NCBI RefSeq assembly: GCF_016908565.1
Contig: NZ_JAFBED010000011.1
Location: 1-64,000, forward strand
DNA from: Sutcliffiella tianshenii
GTDB lineage: Bacteria; Bacillota; Bacilli; Bacillales; Bacillaceae_I
Length of the DNA stretch: 64,000 bases
Reading direction: 5' to 3'
Of the stretch, positions 20,657 to 30,176 are shown one piece after another. Made by a program: the position numbers and the translations under genes. Under the pieces are notes generated by a model, which was given only the letters and a program-made list of their open reading frames with translations, made no database searches and was not told the origin of the DNA. The stretch's first letter is position 1; each line of letters opens with the position of its first letter.

Positions 20657-21094
20657 ATGTACTTTGTCGACCGGGAAAAGATGGAACAAACACTTGCTTA
20701 CATTGAAGAAAATATCACGATATATTCCAGTCACCAAACATGGGATACACCTGTGGAGAAAAAAGCCCTTGAAAGGATAATGGTGTCTGTAATCGAAGGG
20801 ATATTGGACGTCGGAAACGCAATGATAGACGGTTTTATCATGCGCGATCCCGGCAGCTATGAGGATATCATAGATATTCTAGAGGATGAAAAGGTGGTTC
20901 CGGCTTCCTTGGCCGGACAGTTGAAGGTTCTCGTTAGATTGCGGAAGACACTCGTCCAGGAATATCTCGACATTGACCATCAAGATCTGAAGACCAAAAT
21001 ATCCGAGGGGAAAGACGCTGTCATGTCCTTCTGTTCGTCTGTCCGTCATTACCTCGAAAATGAACTTGGGCCAGTTTCGGCTTTTAAGAAATAA
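20657..21094 (+). CDS. yutE: DUF86 / HepT-like protein YutE
   Basis: A 145-residue all-helical protein of the HepT/DUF86 family. The family motif R-X(4-6)-H-X-Y appears as RKTLVQEY (R96 to Y103), with Gln101 where the catalytic or AMPylated region normally has His. No partner MntA-type nucleotidyltransferase is next to it. It is therefore unlikely to be an active toxin and is better seen as the housekeeping YutE protein of Bacillus, function unknown. It sits 27 bp after the EAL gene, probably co-transcribed. Confidence 0.82.
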   Translation: MYFVDREKMEQTLAYIEENITIYSSHQTWDTPVEKKALERIMVSVIEGILDVGNAMIDGFIMRDPGSYEDIIDILEDEKVVPASLAGQLKVLVRLRKTLVQEYLDIDHQDLKTKISEGKDAVMSFCSSVRHYLENELGPVSAFKK

Positions 21095-21165
21095 TTATTA
21101 TTAAATTCCTATTAAAGCAAGTGAGTCGGTGCTGAAAGCTCGGTTCGCTTGTTTTTTGTTTTGAA

Positions 21166-21298
21166 CACCGCTGTTGATTTCCACACTAGGCTGCGCTTTC
21201 CGCGGGGCGTTGTGGAGCCTCCTCGGCTGTGCCTGTGGGGTCTCCACTAAACGCTATCTCCCGCAGGAGTCTGCGCCTATTGCTCCAATCACCAGCTA
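21166..21298 (+). repeat. interspersed repeat, copy 1
   Basis: About 133 bp beginning CACCGCTGTTGATTTCC and ending CCAATCACCAGCTA. It closely matches copies at 49315-49451 and 54525-54658. The GC content is higher than in neighbouring DNA, and the body contains GGAGCCTCCTCGGC and CTGTGGGGTCTCCACTAAACG. No coding function. Confidence 0.9.
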
Positions 21299-21402
21299 AG
21301 CTAGCTAGGTAAATTCTAAAATATTCTTTAACAGTGCCCCTTAATTAAAGTGTTTTCCCTAAGAAAGAAAAAATATTGAGGACGTAATGCGTTACCTGCC
21401 AC

Positions 21403-21532
21403 CCCTGTTGATTGAAGTGCAAGGTGTGAGACTCCTGCGGGAGATAGCGGTTGACTTGAGACCCCGCAAAGCCGAGGAGGCTCAAGCACCGCCCCGCGGA
21501 AAGCGAACACCTGGAACGGAAATCACCAGGGA
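21403..21532 (-). repeat. interspersed repeat, copy 2 (inverted)
   Basis: Reads as a diverged reverse complement of copy 1 (GAGACCCCGCAAAGCCGAGG against CCTCGGCTGTGCCTGTGGGG). The two copies face each other across about 104 bp, the same arrangement as at 54.5-54.95 kb. Together they fill the 583-bp gap between yutE and yutF, in which I see no gene. Confidence 0.85.
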
Positions 21533-21677
21533 GTCAAACAGAACACATATAAATTTCAGAACAGACCTGTTTTTTAAAAATTCAACAGAAAGGTCAATGC
21601 ATTTTATTAAATCCCGGGATTATGCTAACATGAACTAGTCTATTATATATAAGCATAAAAAGTGGAGCGTGAAATAG

Positions 21678-22448
21678 ATGAAAAAGTACCAAGGCTATCT
21701 GATCGATTTAGACGGGACGATGTATCGCGGTAAAGAAAAGATAGAAGAAGCGAGCGATTTTGTTCAGCATCTCTATGACAAGAAAATTCCATACCTGTTT
21801 GTAACAAATAATTCTTCCAGGACACCTCAGCAGGTGGCACAAAAGCTGAGAGACTTCGGGATTCCTACACTGGATGAACAGGTTTTCACCACCAGCAATG
21901 CAACAGCCAACTATATTTTTGAGTATAAGGCAGACGCGAAAATATATGTGATTGGGGAAGAGGGCATCCGCACGGCACTGACAGAAAAAGGGTTTGAGCT
22001 AGTAGAAGAAAATGCCGATGTCGTCGTAACGGGTATCGACAGGTCCATCTCCTATGAAAAGCTTGCACTGGGAGCAATCAATATCCGAAATGGTGCAAGA
22101 TTCATTTCCACCAATGGGGATATTGCAATCCCGACAGAACGCGGCTTGCTGCCTGGTAACGGATCGCTCACTTCGGTGTTGACCGTATCAACTGAAACTC
22201 AGCCGACTTTCATTGGGAAGCCTGAAAAAGTAATCATGGAGCAAGCCTTGAAGGTGCTGGGAATTGCACCGGAAGAAACGCTGATGGTAGGGGACAACTA
22301 TCATACGGATATCAAGGCCGGCATGAATGCTGGGATGGATACGCTTCTTGTTCACACAGGCGTGACCACAAAAGCACATCTGGAAACCTATCAAGAGAAA
22401 CCGACATACACGGTCGATTCATTGAAAGATTGGATTCAATATTTGTAA
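21678..22448 (+). CDS. yutF: HAD-superfamily phosphatase YutF (NagD-like)
   Basis: A 256-residue HAD subclass IIA hydrolase. Motif I is DLDGTMYRG (nucleophile D10, acid D12), motif II is FVTNNSSRT, the lysine motif is GKPEK and motif III is VGDNYHTDIKAG. These enzymes dephosphorylate small phosphometabolites such as sugar or nucleoside phosphates; the physiological substrate is not known here. The cap is inserted between motifs II and III as in NagD. It follows the repeat-filled gap and ends at a strong terminator. Confidence 0.93.
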   Translation: MKKYQGYLIDLDGTMYRGKEKIEEASDFVQHLYDKKIPYLFVTNNSSRTPQQVAQKLRDFGIPTLDEQVFTTSNATANYIFEYKADAKIYVIGEEGIRTALTEKGFELVEENADVVVTGIDRSISYEKLALGAINIRNGARFISTNGDIAIPTERGLLPGNGSLTSVLTVSTETQPTFIGKPEKVIMEQALKVLGIAPEETLMVGDNYHTDIKAGMNAGMDTLLVHTGVTTKAHLETYQEKPTYTVDSLKDWIQYL

Positions 22449-22451
22449 TAA

Positions 22452-22493
22452 AAAAACCTGGCGTCCCTTACTTATAGGGAACGCCAGGTTTTT
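22452..22493. terminator. bidirectional terminator yutF / yutG
   Basis: AAAACCTGGCGTTCCC-type stem: ACCTGGCGT pairs with ACGCCAGGT, with inner CCCT/AGGG pairing and flanking A and T runs. Confidence 0.9.
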
Positions 22494-22495
22494 GG

Positions 22496-22996
22496 TTATT
22501 CTGTATTCGCTGCACGGTGTGCCAGACGGCTTGATGCAGCGGCTGCGATTGCGCCTACAATGTCATCCAGGAACGTATGCACCTTACCTGAGCTCTTGTC
22601 ATTTAAGGTTCCGAGTATCCCGGGCTTCTCCTTATCAATATAGCCGTAGTTGGTAAAGCCGATGGAACCATATACATTTACAATGGACAAAGCCAATACT
22701 TCATCCACTCCATATAATCCCTCATCCTGCTGAAGGATCCGTAAAAGAGGCTCTTGAATCTGTCCCTGTTCAGCAAGTATATCAAGTTCGATTCCCGTTA
22801 ATATGGTGTTTTGGACTTCACGCTTGGCAAGCACTCGATCGATATTTTCCAGGCATTCCGATTTCTCGAGGGCGGGGTGGTATTTCGATTGCAGAAAATA
22901 AACGAGATCTGCAATGTCATCCATGGTAACTCCGCGTTCCTCCAAGAGTTTTCTAGCCTTTCTTTCTACTTCATCCATTTCCTTAAAATTCTTCAT
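22496..22996 (-). CDS. yutG: phosphatidylglycerophosphatase A-like protein YutG
   Basis: A soluble 166-residue protein of the PgpA/YutG family (ERGVTMDDIADLVYFLQ near the start, then KREVQNTILTGIELD, VYGSIGFTNYGYIDK and a C-terminal HTFLDDIVGAIAAAASSRLAHR). The Firmicute branch lacks the membrane helices of E. coli PgpA, so activity on phosphatidylglycerophosphate is not assured. I use ATG 22996 after GGTGAG; ATG 23008 is possible but has no ribosome site. Convergent with yutF. Confidence 0.85.
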   Translation of the reverse strand: MKNFKEMDEVERKARKLLEERGVTMDDIADLVYFLQSKYHPALEKSECLENIDRVLAKREVQNTILTGIELDILAEQGQIQEPLLRILQQDEGLYGVDEVLALSIVNVYGSIGFTNYGYIDKEKPGILGTLNDKSSGKVHTFLDDIVGAIAAAASSRLAHRAANTE

Positions 22997-23231
22997 GCGC
23001 TCACCCATCTTTTATAATATAGTAAAAAATGATTTCTTTTAGGATAATCACTCGTAAGAGAAAATGATTACCCCATTACAGTACCCTCATTCTTTTAATT
23101 AATATACATAATTGCCTAGAAAGGAAAACTTATACTTTTTGGGGAATCCCTGTGTGAAATAAAACAACTTAACAAGTTTTCTTTCCTTTCCTCATATATT
23201 TAGGTTACGAGAGAGAAGGAGGGAGCAAAAG

Positions 23232-24239
23232 TTGAAGCAGACAATCTATGAACAATATGAATTGAGGGTGGAAAGAAAACAAAAGGTACGACACTATGAT
23301 GCTTTTTGGGCGAATCGAGTGATGTACATTTTAGTGCCTGTTGGTCATCTTGAGGAGGCCGAGATAGAAGAGCTGCAAAGCTTAAGTGAATATATGATAC
23401 GCACCCATCAGGATATATATGTTAGTTCTTTTGTGAAAAATAAAAGTGAGTCTTACACAACTGAAATTGAAGGCAGGAAAATGGCACTATTCCGGATGCC
23501 TTATGATTATAGCTCCAGAAAACTGGTCGTTGGCAAGGAGCTCGCACTGTTTCACCTGAACGGCAGAAGCTTTCCGGCAAAGGTGACCTCCATCAACCGG
23601 ATCGGGCAATGGAAGAGCCTGTGGGTAAAGCGGATCGATCAGATGGAGCACTTTTTTCGCGAAAAGGTAAGAAGTAATCCGATTGATGTATTCGATACGC
23701 TATTTGTTGAATCCTTTCCGTATTATATGGGGCTGACAGAGAACGCCATTCAATATTTGGTGGATACGGAGCTTGACGACAGCCCAATGATAAATGACGC
23801 AGCCACCTTGTGTCACCACAGGTTCACCAACTTGACCTGGCAGCAATCCCAATGGATGAAGCTTCCTACCGATTGGATATTTGACCATGCTGCACGCGAC
23901 CTGTCCGAATGGATCCGGGCTGAATGCAGGAAGGGTCCCGACATGAATCCAGGTAGTATTCAAACTTTTTTAAAAGACTATGAAAGAGTATCTCCCCTCT
24001 CCAGCTTTTCTTGGAGGCTCCTGTATGCCAGGCTTGTTTTCCCGGTCCATTATTTCGAATGTGTAGAGGATTATTATACGAGCGGTCCGGTTGCGGACAA
24101 AAAATGGCATGAAGATCGGCTTAAAGGTATCCTGCAATCCTCCGACATGTATGAACAAGTGTTGGGCAACTTTTATGACCTGGCAGGCGTACCAGCCAAA
24201 ACATACGGAATACCTGAATTGGAATGGGTGAAAAGATAA
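23232..24239 (+). CDS. yutH: spore coat-associated protein YutH
   Basis: A 335-residue protein of the CotS/YutH group, related to aminoglycoside-phosphotransferase-like kinases found in spore coats. Kinase-like landmarks are weak: an N-terminal Lys/Arg-rich strand region, and a late THHRFTNLTW-like element (LCHHRFTNLTW) where the catalytic loop would be, without the usual HGDLH. It is therefore probably a structural pseudokinase. The start is TTG after GGAGGGAGC. In B. subtilis yutH lies next to hom, as it nearly does here. Confidence 0.8.
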   Translation: MKQTIYEQYELRVERKQKVRHYDAFWANRVMYILVPVGHLEEAEIEELQSLSEYMIRTHQDIYVSSFVKNKSESYTTEIEGRKMALFRMPYDYSSRKLVVGKELALFHLNGRSFPAKVTSINRIGQWKSLWVKRIDQMEHFFREKVRSNPIDVFDTLFVESFPYYMGLTENAIQYLVDTELDDSPMINDAATLCHHRFTNLTWQQSQWMKLPTDWIFDHAARDLSEWIRAECRKGPDMNPGSIQTFLKDYERVSPLSSFSWRLLYARLVFPVHYFECVEDYYTSGPVADKKWHEDRLKGILQSSDMYEQVLGNFYDLAGVPAKTYGIPELEWVKR

Positions 24240-24355
24240 CCGCTCAAAAATGGTCATTTTCTCTATATAGGTATGTAAGAATAGGAAAAACAGTGATAAA
24301 ATACTTACTATTCACACCATTCGTTCAACACTATTTACAACAAGGAGTGTAGCAA

Positions 24356-25327
24356 ATGTCCAAGCCGTATGTATTTATCACGAGAAAGATTTCAGAAGAG
24401 GTATTGACACCTCTTAACCAGATAGCAGATGTGCAAATGTGGAACAGTGAAAGCGAAGCGGTACCTAGGGAAGTGCTGTTGCAGGAAGGGAAAAAGGCGG
24501 ATGCGCTGCTAACGATGCTTTCGGATTCGGTTGATGAGGAATTGCTTAATGTTGCTTCAAACTTAAAGGTGGTCGCGAACTTGGCGGTCGGCTATGACAA
24601 TATCGATTTGGAAACAGCGGCTAGGAACGATGTCATCGTTTGCAATACACCGGATGTACTGACCGAGACTACGGCAGATCTGGCATTCGGACTTATGCTC
24701 TCAGCGGCAAGAAGGTTAGCCGAAGCCCATCTTTTCGTAAAAGAGGGACAATGGCAAAGCTGGAGTCCGTATCTTCTGGCTGGAGCTGACGTACACCATA
24801 AAACAATCGGCATCGTAGGTATGGGCAGTATAGGGACTGCGGTCGCAAGACGGGCAAAAGGGTTCGGCATGGAAATCCTATATCATAACCGTAGCCGCCA
24901 TGATGAAGCTGAGAAAGAACTCGGAGCAGTCTACAAGTCATTTGACGAACTGCTTGAACTATCCGATTTCGTGGTATGCTTGACTCCGCTTACTGAAGAA
25001 ACGAAGAATCTTTTTGATGAGGATGCATTTAAGCGTATGAAGGCCTCCGCTATTTTCATCAATGTAGGAAGAGGACAGGTCGTGGATGAAGGGGCATTGA
25101 TCCACGCATTGGAGCAAAAGGAAATAGCAGGGGCAGGCCTCGATGTATTCTACAAGGAACCAATCGGGGCGGACCATCCGCTGCTTAAGTTCCCACAAGT
25201 AGTCGCCCTGCCTCACATCGGAAGCGCAAGTGTAGAAACACGCACCACCATGATGGAACTATGCCGAGATAACATCATCGCCGTACTCGAAGGTAGAGCG
25301 GCGAAGAGTGTGGTAGGCAGGAAGTAA
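24356..25327 (+). CDS. D-2-hydroxyacid dehydrogenase (glyoxylate/hydroxypyruvate reductase type)
   Basis: A 323-residue NAD(P)-dependent dehydrogenase that reduces 2-oxoacids such as glyoxylate or hydroxypyruvate. The Rossmann motif is GIVGMGSIGTAVARRA. The catalytic Arg lies in FINVGRGQVVDE, the Glu in LDVFYKEP and the His in LPHIGSAS. AAGGAGTG precedes the ATG. It stands alone between yutH and a strong terminator, a position not shared with B. subtilis. Alternative substrates such as 2-ketogluconate or D-lactate cannot be excluded. Confidence 0.9.
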   Translation: MSKPYVFITRKISEEVLTPLNQIADVQMWNSESEAVPREVLLQEGKKADALLTMLSDSVDEELLNVASNLKVVANLAVGYDNIDLETAARNDVIVCNTPDVLTETTADLAFGLMLSAARRLAEAHLFVKEGQWQSWSPYLLAGADVHHKTIGIVGMGSIGTAVARRAKGFGMEILYHNRSRHDEAEKELGAVYKSFDELLELSDFVVCLTPLTEETKNLFDEDAFKRMKASAIFINVGRGQVVDEGALIHALEQKEIAGAGLDVFYKEPIGADHPLLKFPQVVALPHIGSASVETRTTMMELCRDNIIAVLEGRAAKSVVGRK

Positions 25328-25328
25328 A

Positions 25329-25391
25329 AAAAGGAGGGGCCTGACCCCCGCCGCGTTAACGCACTAACGCAGCGGGGGCCAGGCCCCTTTT
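25329..25391 (+). terminator. strong GC-rich terminator
   Basis: AAAGGGGCCTGGCCCCCG-type stem: AGGGGCCTGACCCCCGC pairs with GCGGGGGCCAGGCCCCTT around a loop carrying CGTTAACG, which can itself pair. A T-rich tail follows. Confidence 0.85.
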
Positions 25392-25435
25392 ATTAAAGAT
25401 TTCGATGCTTCATTAGGAGAAGTGACTGAATGGGA

Positions 25436-25818
25436 TGATCCCCTCATCCCCCTGTTTGAAGCTGAGTGAGGGAATCAAAGAGGTAAAATGAATCCCTCAT
25501 CCCCCTGTTTGAAGTTGGGGGAGGCAATCAAAGAGAGGAAATGATACCTTCATCCCCCTGTTTGAGCGGAGTGAGGGAATCAAAGAGACGAAATGAATCC
25601 CTCATCTCCCTGTTTGAAGCGGAGTGAGGGAATCAAAGAGACGAAATGATTCCCTCATCTCCCTGTTTGAAACGGAGTGAGGGAATCAAAGAGGTGAAAT
25701 GATTCCCTCATCCCCCTGATTGGAGCTGAGTGAGGGAATCAAAGAGACGAAATGATCCCCTCATCCCCCTGTTTGGAGCTGAGTGAGGGAATCAAAGAGA
25801 TAGAATGATATCCTCATG
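25436..25818. repeat. 53-bp tandem hairpin array, seven copies plus a partial eighth
   Basis: A 53-bp unit repeats without gaps (one copy is 52 bp). Each unit has the inverted pair ATTCCCTCA / TGAGGGAAT around a loop of about 20 bases with CCCCTGTTTGAAG, then a spacer of about 15 bases (CAAAGAGACGAAATG). Every RNA copy could fold into a 9-bp stem. Stem-side changes are partly paired, and the loop is the most constant part. It fills the gap between two convergent genes. Confidence 0.9.
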
Positions 25819-25852
25819 TCATCACTTACTGAGTGAGCATCTCATCAGATAG

Positions 25853-27571
25853 TTAAAACCCTCCAGATCCGCCCCCGCCTCCACCAGCGCCGGATCCGCC
25901 TCCTGCACCTCCACCGCCTCCGCTGTCACTCATTGTGCTTGCAGCGTTGCGGCTTGCTGTATGAAAGCTTGATGAGGTGGCATTCCCTATCAGTAATAGG
26001 GTGGTGACATCCATTCCAGAGTAAGCAGGGCTAACAGGGTGTGATCTGCTGATCGGTATTTGGAAGCCGGATACGAATTCTTCATTTTTCTTTCTCATCG
26101 ATTTTTCGTTGATGCCGAGTGCATAGATGAAGGCCCGCATCTTCTCATCTTCCGTCCAGGAGTCCCAGTCCTTTTGGGACAATGAGGTAAATCTTTGCTT
26201 TAACTGTCTCCATTCCAACAAAATTGAAATGCCTTTTTCCGTTTTCGGATGATAGACAATGGCATGGAGGATGATGGCAAAGAACAATACTAGGGTGATG
26301 AAGAAAGCAGGAAACAGGTCATAGATAGGGAACAGAAATAAAAACGGCACGAGAAGAATGCTTGTGAGTCCAACTGCTATTCTGAACCCTTCTTTCTTTT
26401 CATAGAGTCCCTGTCCCTTCACTTCTTCCTTGATCGCCTGTGTCCACATGCTTTGATATTTCGAGAATTCTTCATGATTCACCTTGAATTTCATGTATCT
26501 GTTCAAATCCTCGATACTGAATTCATTATGTGCCCCCATTTTGTCAAAAAGCCAGGTCATGAGGATTTTTTGGTGCTTCAGCGGTACGTCACGATTTACT
26601 GCCAAAAATCGATCATTTGATAGTTTTTTTACATAACCAAGTCTTACAAGATCCAATAATCCTGCAGCAATCGCTTGACCAGGCAGTTGGTGATGGGTGA
26701 ATAGAATGGTGGCAGGCATGCTGAGACGCTGTTCTGGTGTGCCAGTAAAAGATCCCATTTCCCTGATTGCTGAGCGTCTGGTTTGTTTTCCTTTTATCAT
26801 CGTTAGAACGATAAGCAGTCCCAATACGAAAGAGAAAAGCGGTAATAGAATATAGCTTGTAGTAGAAAGAACCCCACGCACCTTTTCGTTTTGCAGCGCC
26901 TCTTTTATTCCTTCTTCTTTTGCGGATATTATCTGTTCCTTCATCGGTTCTTTTCCACTTAAGGGAGCGGTTGAGAAAAGCTTGGAATCATAAGCTACCC
27001 GGATATCGCCGTTTTCATGGCTTGGCACATAACCAAGCTCAAAGTGAACCTCTCCTTCCGAACCGGGACTTTCTGTTCCAAATGCTTCGTCATAGCCAAA
27101 AGCGATGACTTCGTCTGCAGGAGAAGGGGGATAAACTGTTACAGAAAAGTTTTCATAGTCGGACTCGTTGCCATCATCAAAAAATGGCCAATAAAATTCC
27201 GCCACATCAGGATATACATCAACACCTTTAATTATGTCGTATGTAATCATGACAGTAAAAGTCTCCGTATCCCCACCACGATAAATGCGATAGAGGTTGT
27301 CTTCCTGCTCCATCTTAAGCAGTACATCTTCTTCCCTTGCTTCAAGATTTCTTATCTGTGTGCCTCTCTTTGGAATGATGGTCCTTGTGATTCCGTTAAA
27401 CTCTCCTTCAAAGGAATATGTATGGGCTTCATAGACTTTAACGTTTCCATTCTCTTGGAGGTATGCATCTATCTGTACGTCATTGATCTGATACTCCACT
27501 GCCAAAGCCTGAGAGGGGAGCAATAGCAGGCTGACTAATAATAAAGGGATTAGTATGTAATTGATTTTCAT
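25853..27571 (-). CDS. DUF2207 membrane protein with Gly-rich C-terminus
   Basis: A 572-residue exported membrane protein. A signal peptide (residues 1-24, ending SQALA) leads to an extracellular DUF2207 beta domain (GNVKVYEAHTYSFEGEFNGITR). One transmembrane helix follows near 245-265, then a cytosolic part with a winged-helix-like segment, two adjacent helices (about 380-425) and another soluble region. The C-terminal 20 residues are almost only Gly, Ser and Ala, ending in GGF, typical for the family. Function unknown. ATG 27571 follows GAGGTGG; an upstream ATG lacks a ribosome site. Confidence 0.87.
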   Translation of the reverse strand: MKINYILIPLLLVSLLLLPSQALAVEYQINDVQIDAYLQENGNVKVYEAHTYSFEGEFNGITRTIIPKRGTQIRNLEAREEDVLLKMEQEDNLYRIYRGGDTETFTVMITYDIIKGVDVYPDVAEFYWPFFDDGNESDYENFSVTVYPPSPADEVIAFGYDEAFGTESPGSEGEVHFELGYVPSHENGDIRVAYDSKLFSTAPLSGKEPMKEQIISAKEEGIKEALQNEKVRGVLSTTSYILLPLFSFVLGLLIVLTMIKGKQTRRSAIREMGSFTGTPEQRLSMPATILFTHHQLPGQAIAAGLLDLVRLGYVKKLSNDRFLAVNRDVPLKHQKILMTWLFDKMGAHNEFSIEDLNRYMKFKVNHEEFSKYQSMWTQAIKEEVKGQGLYEKKEGFRIAVGLTSILLVPFLFLFPIYDLFPAFFITLVLFFAIILHAIVYHPKTEKGISILLEWRQLKQRFTSLSQKDWDSWTEDEKMRAFIYALGINEKSMRKKNEEFVSGFQIPISRSHPVSPAYSGMDVTTLLLIGNATSSSFHTASRNAASTMSDSGGGGGAGGGSGAGGGGGGSGGF

Positions 27572-27721
27572 AGCATCCACCTCGTTTCTACAAATTAATA
27601 CGTCATTCATCGTAAAAGGTTTCACTAGGTATTATATTAAAGGATAGAATTTTCAAATAAATATCTCTTACTCTCCCAGCAGGTAAAACGCTTACACGCA
27701 AAAAGCGCCTAAAATAACCCC

Positions 27722-27750
27722 TTGTCAGCCAGTAGAAAGCATTTTATAAT
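27722..27750 (+). promoter_or_regulatory. sigma-A promoter of hom-thrC-thrB
   Basis: TTGTCA (27722-27727), 17-bp spacer, TATAAT (27745-27750), 76 bp before the TTG start. No T-box or leader terminator was recognised in the short leader. A ThrR-type direct-repeat operator around the -10 was not evident. Confidence 0.75.
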
Positions 27751-27825
27751 GTCCATTATACAAAAACAAATGTACGCACTGAAAATACACAAAAGGGCTG
27801 GACCCTCAAAAGGGAGTAGATTTGA

Positions 27826-29124
27826 TTGAAGGAGATTTCATTGGGATTACTTGGATTAGGGACGGTTGGCTGTGGTGTAGTGAAGATTGTGGAGAATCAT
27901 CAGGACAAATTGAAGCATCAAGTAGGTTGTTCGGTAAAAGTGAAAAAAGCATTGGTAAAGGATCTTCATAAGGATCGGCTGGTCAATATCGACGAAAAGC
28001 TGTTAACCTTGCATGCTGAAGAAGTGCTTGAGGATCCTGAGATCGATGTGGTGATTGAAGTGATGGGAGGAGTGGAAGAAGCGCGTCACTATATTCTAAG
28101 GGCGTTGAAGAACCGAAAGCATGTGGTAACTGCCAATAAGGACCTGATGGCTGTTTATGGATCGGAGCTTCTGGCTGCAGCGTCAGAGAACAATTGCGAC
28201 CTGTTCTATGAAGCGAGTGTCGCAGGTGGAATTCCAATTCTGCGCAGTCTTGTGGACGGGCTTGCTTCCGATCGAATTACAAAAATGATGGGAATTGTGA
28301 ACGGAACGACCAACTTCATCCTGACTAAAATGAACAATGAAGGTTCCTCTTATGAAGAGGTTCTGCATCAGGCACAGGCACTTGGGTTTGCAGAAGCTGA
28401 TCCCACTTCCGATGTGGAGGGAATCGATGCTGCAAGAAAGATGGCGATACTTGCTACACTCGGCTTCTCGATGAATATTGAATTGAAGGATGTCCAGGTG
28501 AAAGGAATTTCATCCGTCTCTGAAGAGGATCTGGAATACAGCAAAAAGCTTGGCTACACAATGAAACTGATCGGCATTGCACACCGGGAAAAAGAAAAGG
28601 TGGAAGTAAGCGTAGCACCGACACTCCTACCTCATGCCCACCCTCTGGCAAGTGTGCAAAATGAATATAATGCGGTATATGTGTATGGGGAAGCAGTAGG
28701 GGAAACGATGTTTTATGGACCTGGTGCCGGCAGCCTGCCAACAGCAACTGCCGTCGTGTCAGATTTGGTCGGGGTGATGAAGAATATGAGGCTCGGTGTC
28801 AACGGAAAGAGTATGGTATCCCCGCAATTTCAAAAAACGCTGAAGGAAAAGGAAGAAGTACAGGCAAAGCATTTCCTGCGAGTCCATGTGAAGGATGAAG
28901 TAGGCGTACTCTCCCATATAACCAATCTTTTTTCCAATAAAGGAGTAAGCTTTGAAAAAATCCTCCAGCTGCCTTTGAAAGAGGATGCATTGGCCGAAGT
29001 GGTGGTCGTCACACATCATGCTTCCTTACAGAGATATGAGGACCTTCTTGAGGAGCTTGCAGGCATGCCGATGGTCAAGGAAATCAAAAGCAGCTATCGG
29101 GTGGAGGGGGAGGTGGCAGTATGA
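27826..29124 (+). CDS. hom: homoserine dehydrogenase
   Basis: Reduces aspartate semialdehyde to homoserine, the branch step towards threonine and methionine. The 432 residues comprise an N-terminal NAD(P) fold (GLLGLGTVG, residues 8-16), the catalytic domain ([12 protein letters not shown], then [13 protein letters not shown] with the substrate-binding acidic residues) and a C-terminal ACT domain from about residue 350 ([18 protein letters not shown]) for threonine feedback. The start is TTG after AAGGGAG. It overlaps thrC by 4 bp (ATGA). Confidence 0.96.
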   Translation: MKEISLGLLGLGTVGCGVVKIVENHQDKLKHQVGCSVKVKKALVKDLHKDRLVNIDEKLLTLHAEEVLEDPEIDVVIEVMGGVEEARHYILRALKNRKHVVTANKDLMAVYGSELLAAASENNCDLFYEASVAGGIPILRSLVDGLASDRITKMMGIVNGTTNFILTKMNNEGSSYEEVLHQAQALGFAEADPTSDVEGIDAARKMAILATLGFSMNIELKDVQVKGISSVSEEDLEYSKKLGYTMKLIGIAHREKEKVEVSVAPTLLPHAHPLASVQNEYNAVYVYGEAVGETMFYGPGAGSLPTATAVVSDLVGVMKNMRLGVNGKSMVSPQFQKTLKEKEEVQAKHFLRVHVKDEVGVLSHITNLFSNKGVSFEKILQLPLKEDALAEVVVVTHHASLQRYEDLLEELAGMPMVKEIKSSYRVEGEVAV

Positions 29125-30176
29125 AATGGAACGGATTGATTGCCAACTATAGCAGATTCCTCCCCGTGAGTGAAAATACGCCGGACGTCAGCCTCCATGA
29201 AGGCCATACGCCACTGTTGTTTTTAGAGAACCTCTCCAACCTATTGGATATCGAACTTCATGTAAAGGTGGAGGGAGCGAATCCGACAGGCTCCTTTAAA
29301 GATAGAGGGATGGCGTTGGCAGTGGCAAAGGCGAAGGAGGAAGGAAGCAATACCATCGTCTGTGCTTCGACGGGAAATACATCCGCTTCTGCAGCAGCCT
29401 ATGCAGCCAGGGCGGGAATGAAATGTGTTGTCGTAATTCCAGACGGTAAGATTGCACAAGGAAAATTGGCTCAGGCGGTCATGTACGGAGCGGATGTCTA
29501 CTCGATAAAAGGAAACTTCGATGAAGCCCTGCAGCTCGTGAAGAAACTGTCTGAGGAATTGCCGATCACACTTGTAAATTCCTTGAACCCGTACCGGATC
29601 GAGGGACAGAAAACAGCAGCATTCGAAGTGTGCGACCAGCTCGGAAAAGCGCCTGATGTGCTGGCGCTGCCTGTAGGAAATGCAGGGAATATCACTGCCT
29701 ATTGGAAAGGATTTAAAGAGTATAATCAGGAGTTTCAAACCGGCCTGCCAGAAATGAGGGGATTTGAGGCGGAGGGTGCAGCAGCGATAGTGAAGGATAG
29801 CATTATCCCTGATCCAGAAACGATAGCCACTGCCATCCGGATCGGTAATCCCACAAGCTGGAAACAGGCAGTGAGGGCTACGGAAGAATCAAAAGGAAAG
29901 ATCGATTTTGTCACAGACGAAGAAATGATTAAGGCATATCAGTTGCTTGCCAGAAGGGAAGGCATCTTTGCAGAACCGGCTTCGAGTGCCTCCTTGGCGG
30001 GGATCATCAAACATCTTCAGCAGAAGGAACTGGAGAAGGGGAAACGAGTCGTAGCGGTACTGACAGGCAACGGATTGAAGGATCCCGTTACGGCAACTGA
30101 GCATGCCAACGTGAAGGTTCAGAGCCTTGCAGACTACAGGCAGCTTGCAGCCTCATTTGAAGGTGTGTCTGTATGA
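29121..30176 (+). CDS. thrC: threonine synthase
   Basis: PLP enzyme that converts O-phosphohomoserine to threonine. The PLP lysine is K60 in [11 protein letters not shown], and the phosphate loop appears as LPVGNAGN. At 351 residues it is the short Firmicute type. The start overlaps the hom stop and the end overlaps thrB, both by 4 bp (ATGA), so the three proteins are translationally coupled and probably made in balanced amounts. Confidence 0.96.
   Translation: MKWNGLIANYSRFLPVSENTPDVSLHEGHTPLLFLENLSNLLDIELHVKVEGANPTGSFKDRGMALAVAKAKEEGSNTIVCASTGNTSASAAAYAARAGMKCVVVIPDGKIAQGKLAQAVMYGADVYSIKGNFDEALQLVKKLSEELPITLVNSLNPYRIEGQKTAAFEVCDQLGKAPDVLALPVGNAGNITAYWKGFKEYNQEFQTGLPEMRGFEAEGAAAIVKDSIIPDPETIATAIRIGNPTSWKQAVRATEESKGKIDFVTDEEMIKAYQLLARREGIFAEPASSASLAGIIKHLQQKELEKGKRVVAVLTGNGLKDPVTATEHANVKVQSLADYRQLAASFEGVSV

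Noticed and set aside
21328-21510. Short frames in the interspersed repeat at 21.4 kb (and similar at 54.7-55.0 kb)
   Set aside because: They lie inside repeats that occur several times in both orientations; not genes.
25436-25818. CRISPR array
   Set aside because: Units are contiguous and the parts between hairpins are also repeated, so there are no unique spacers; no cas genes nearby.
27017-27526. 169-residue plus-strand frame opposite the DUF2207 gene
   Set aside because: Antisense of a signal-peptide-bearing gene with strong start site; composition is shadow-like.
27683-27697. cre-like sequence upstream of hom
   Set aside because: Two mismatches in the conserved T-G positions and an unsuitable place upstream of the -35.
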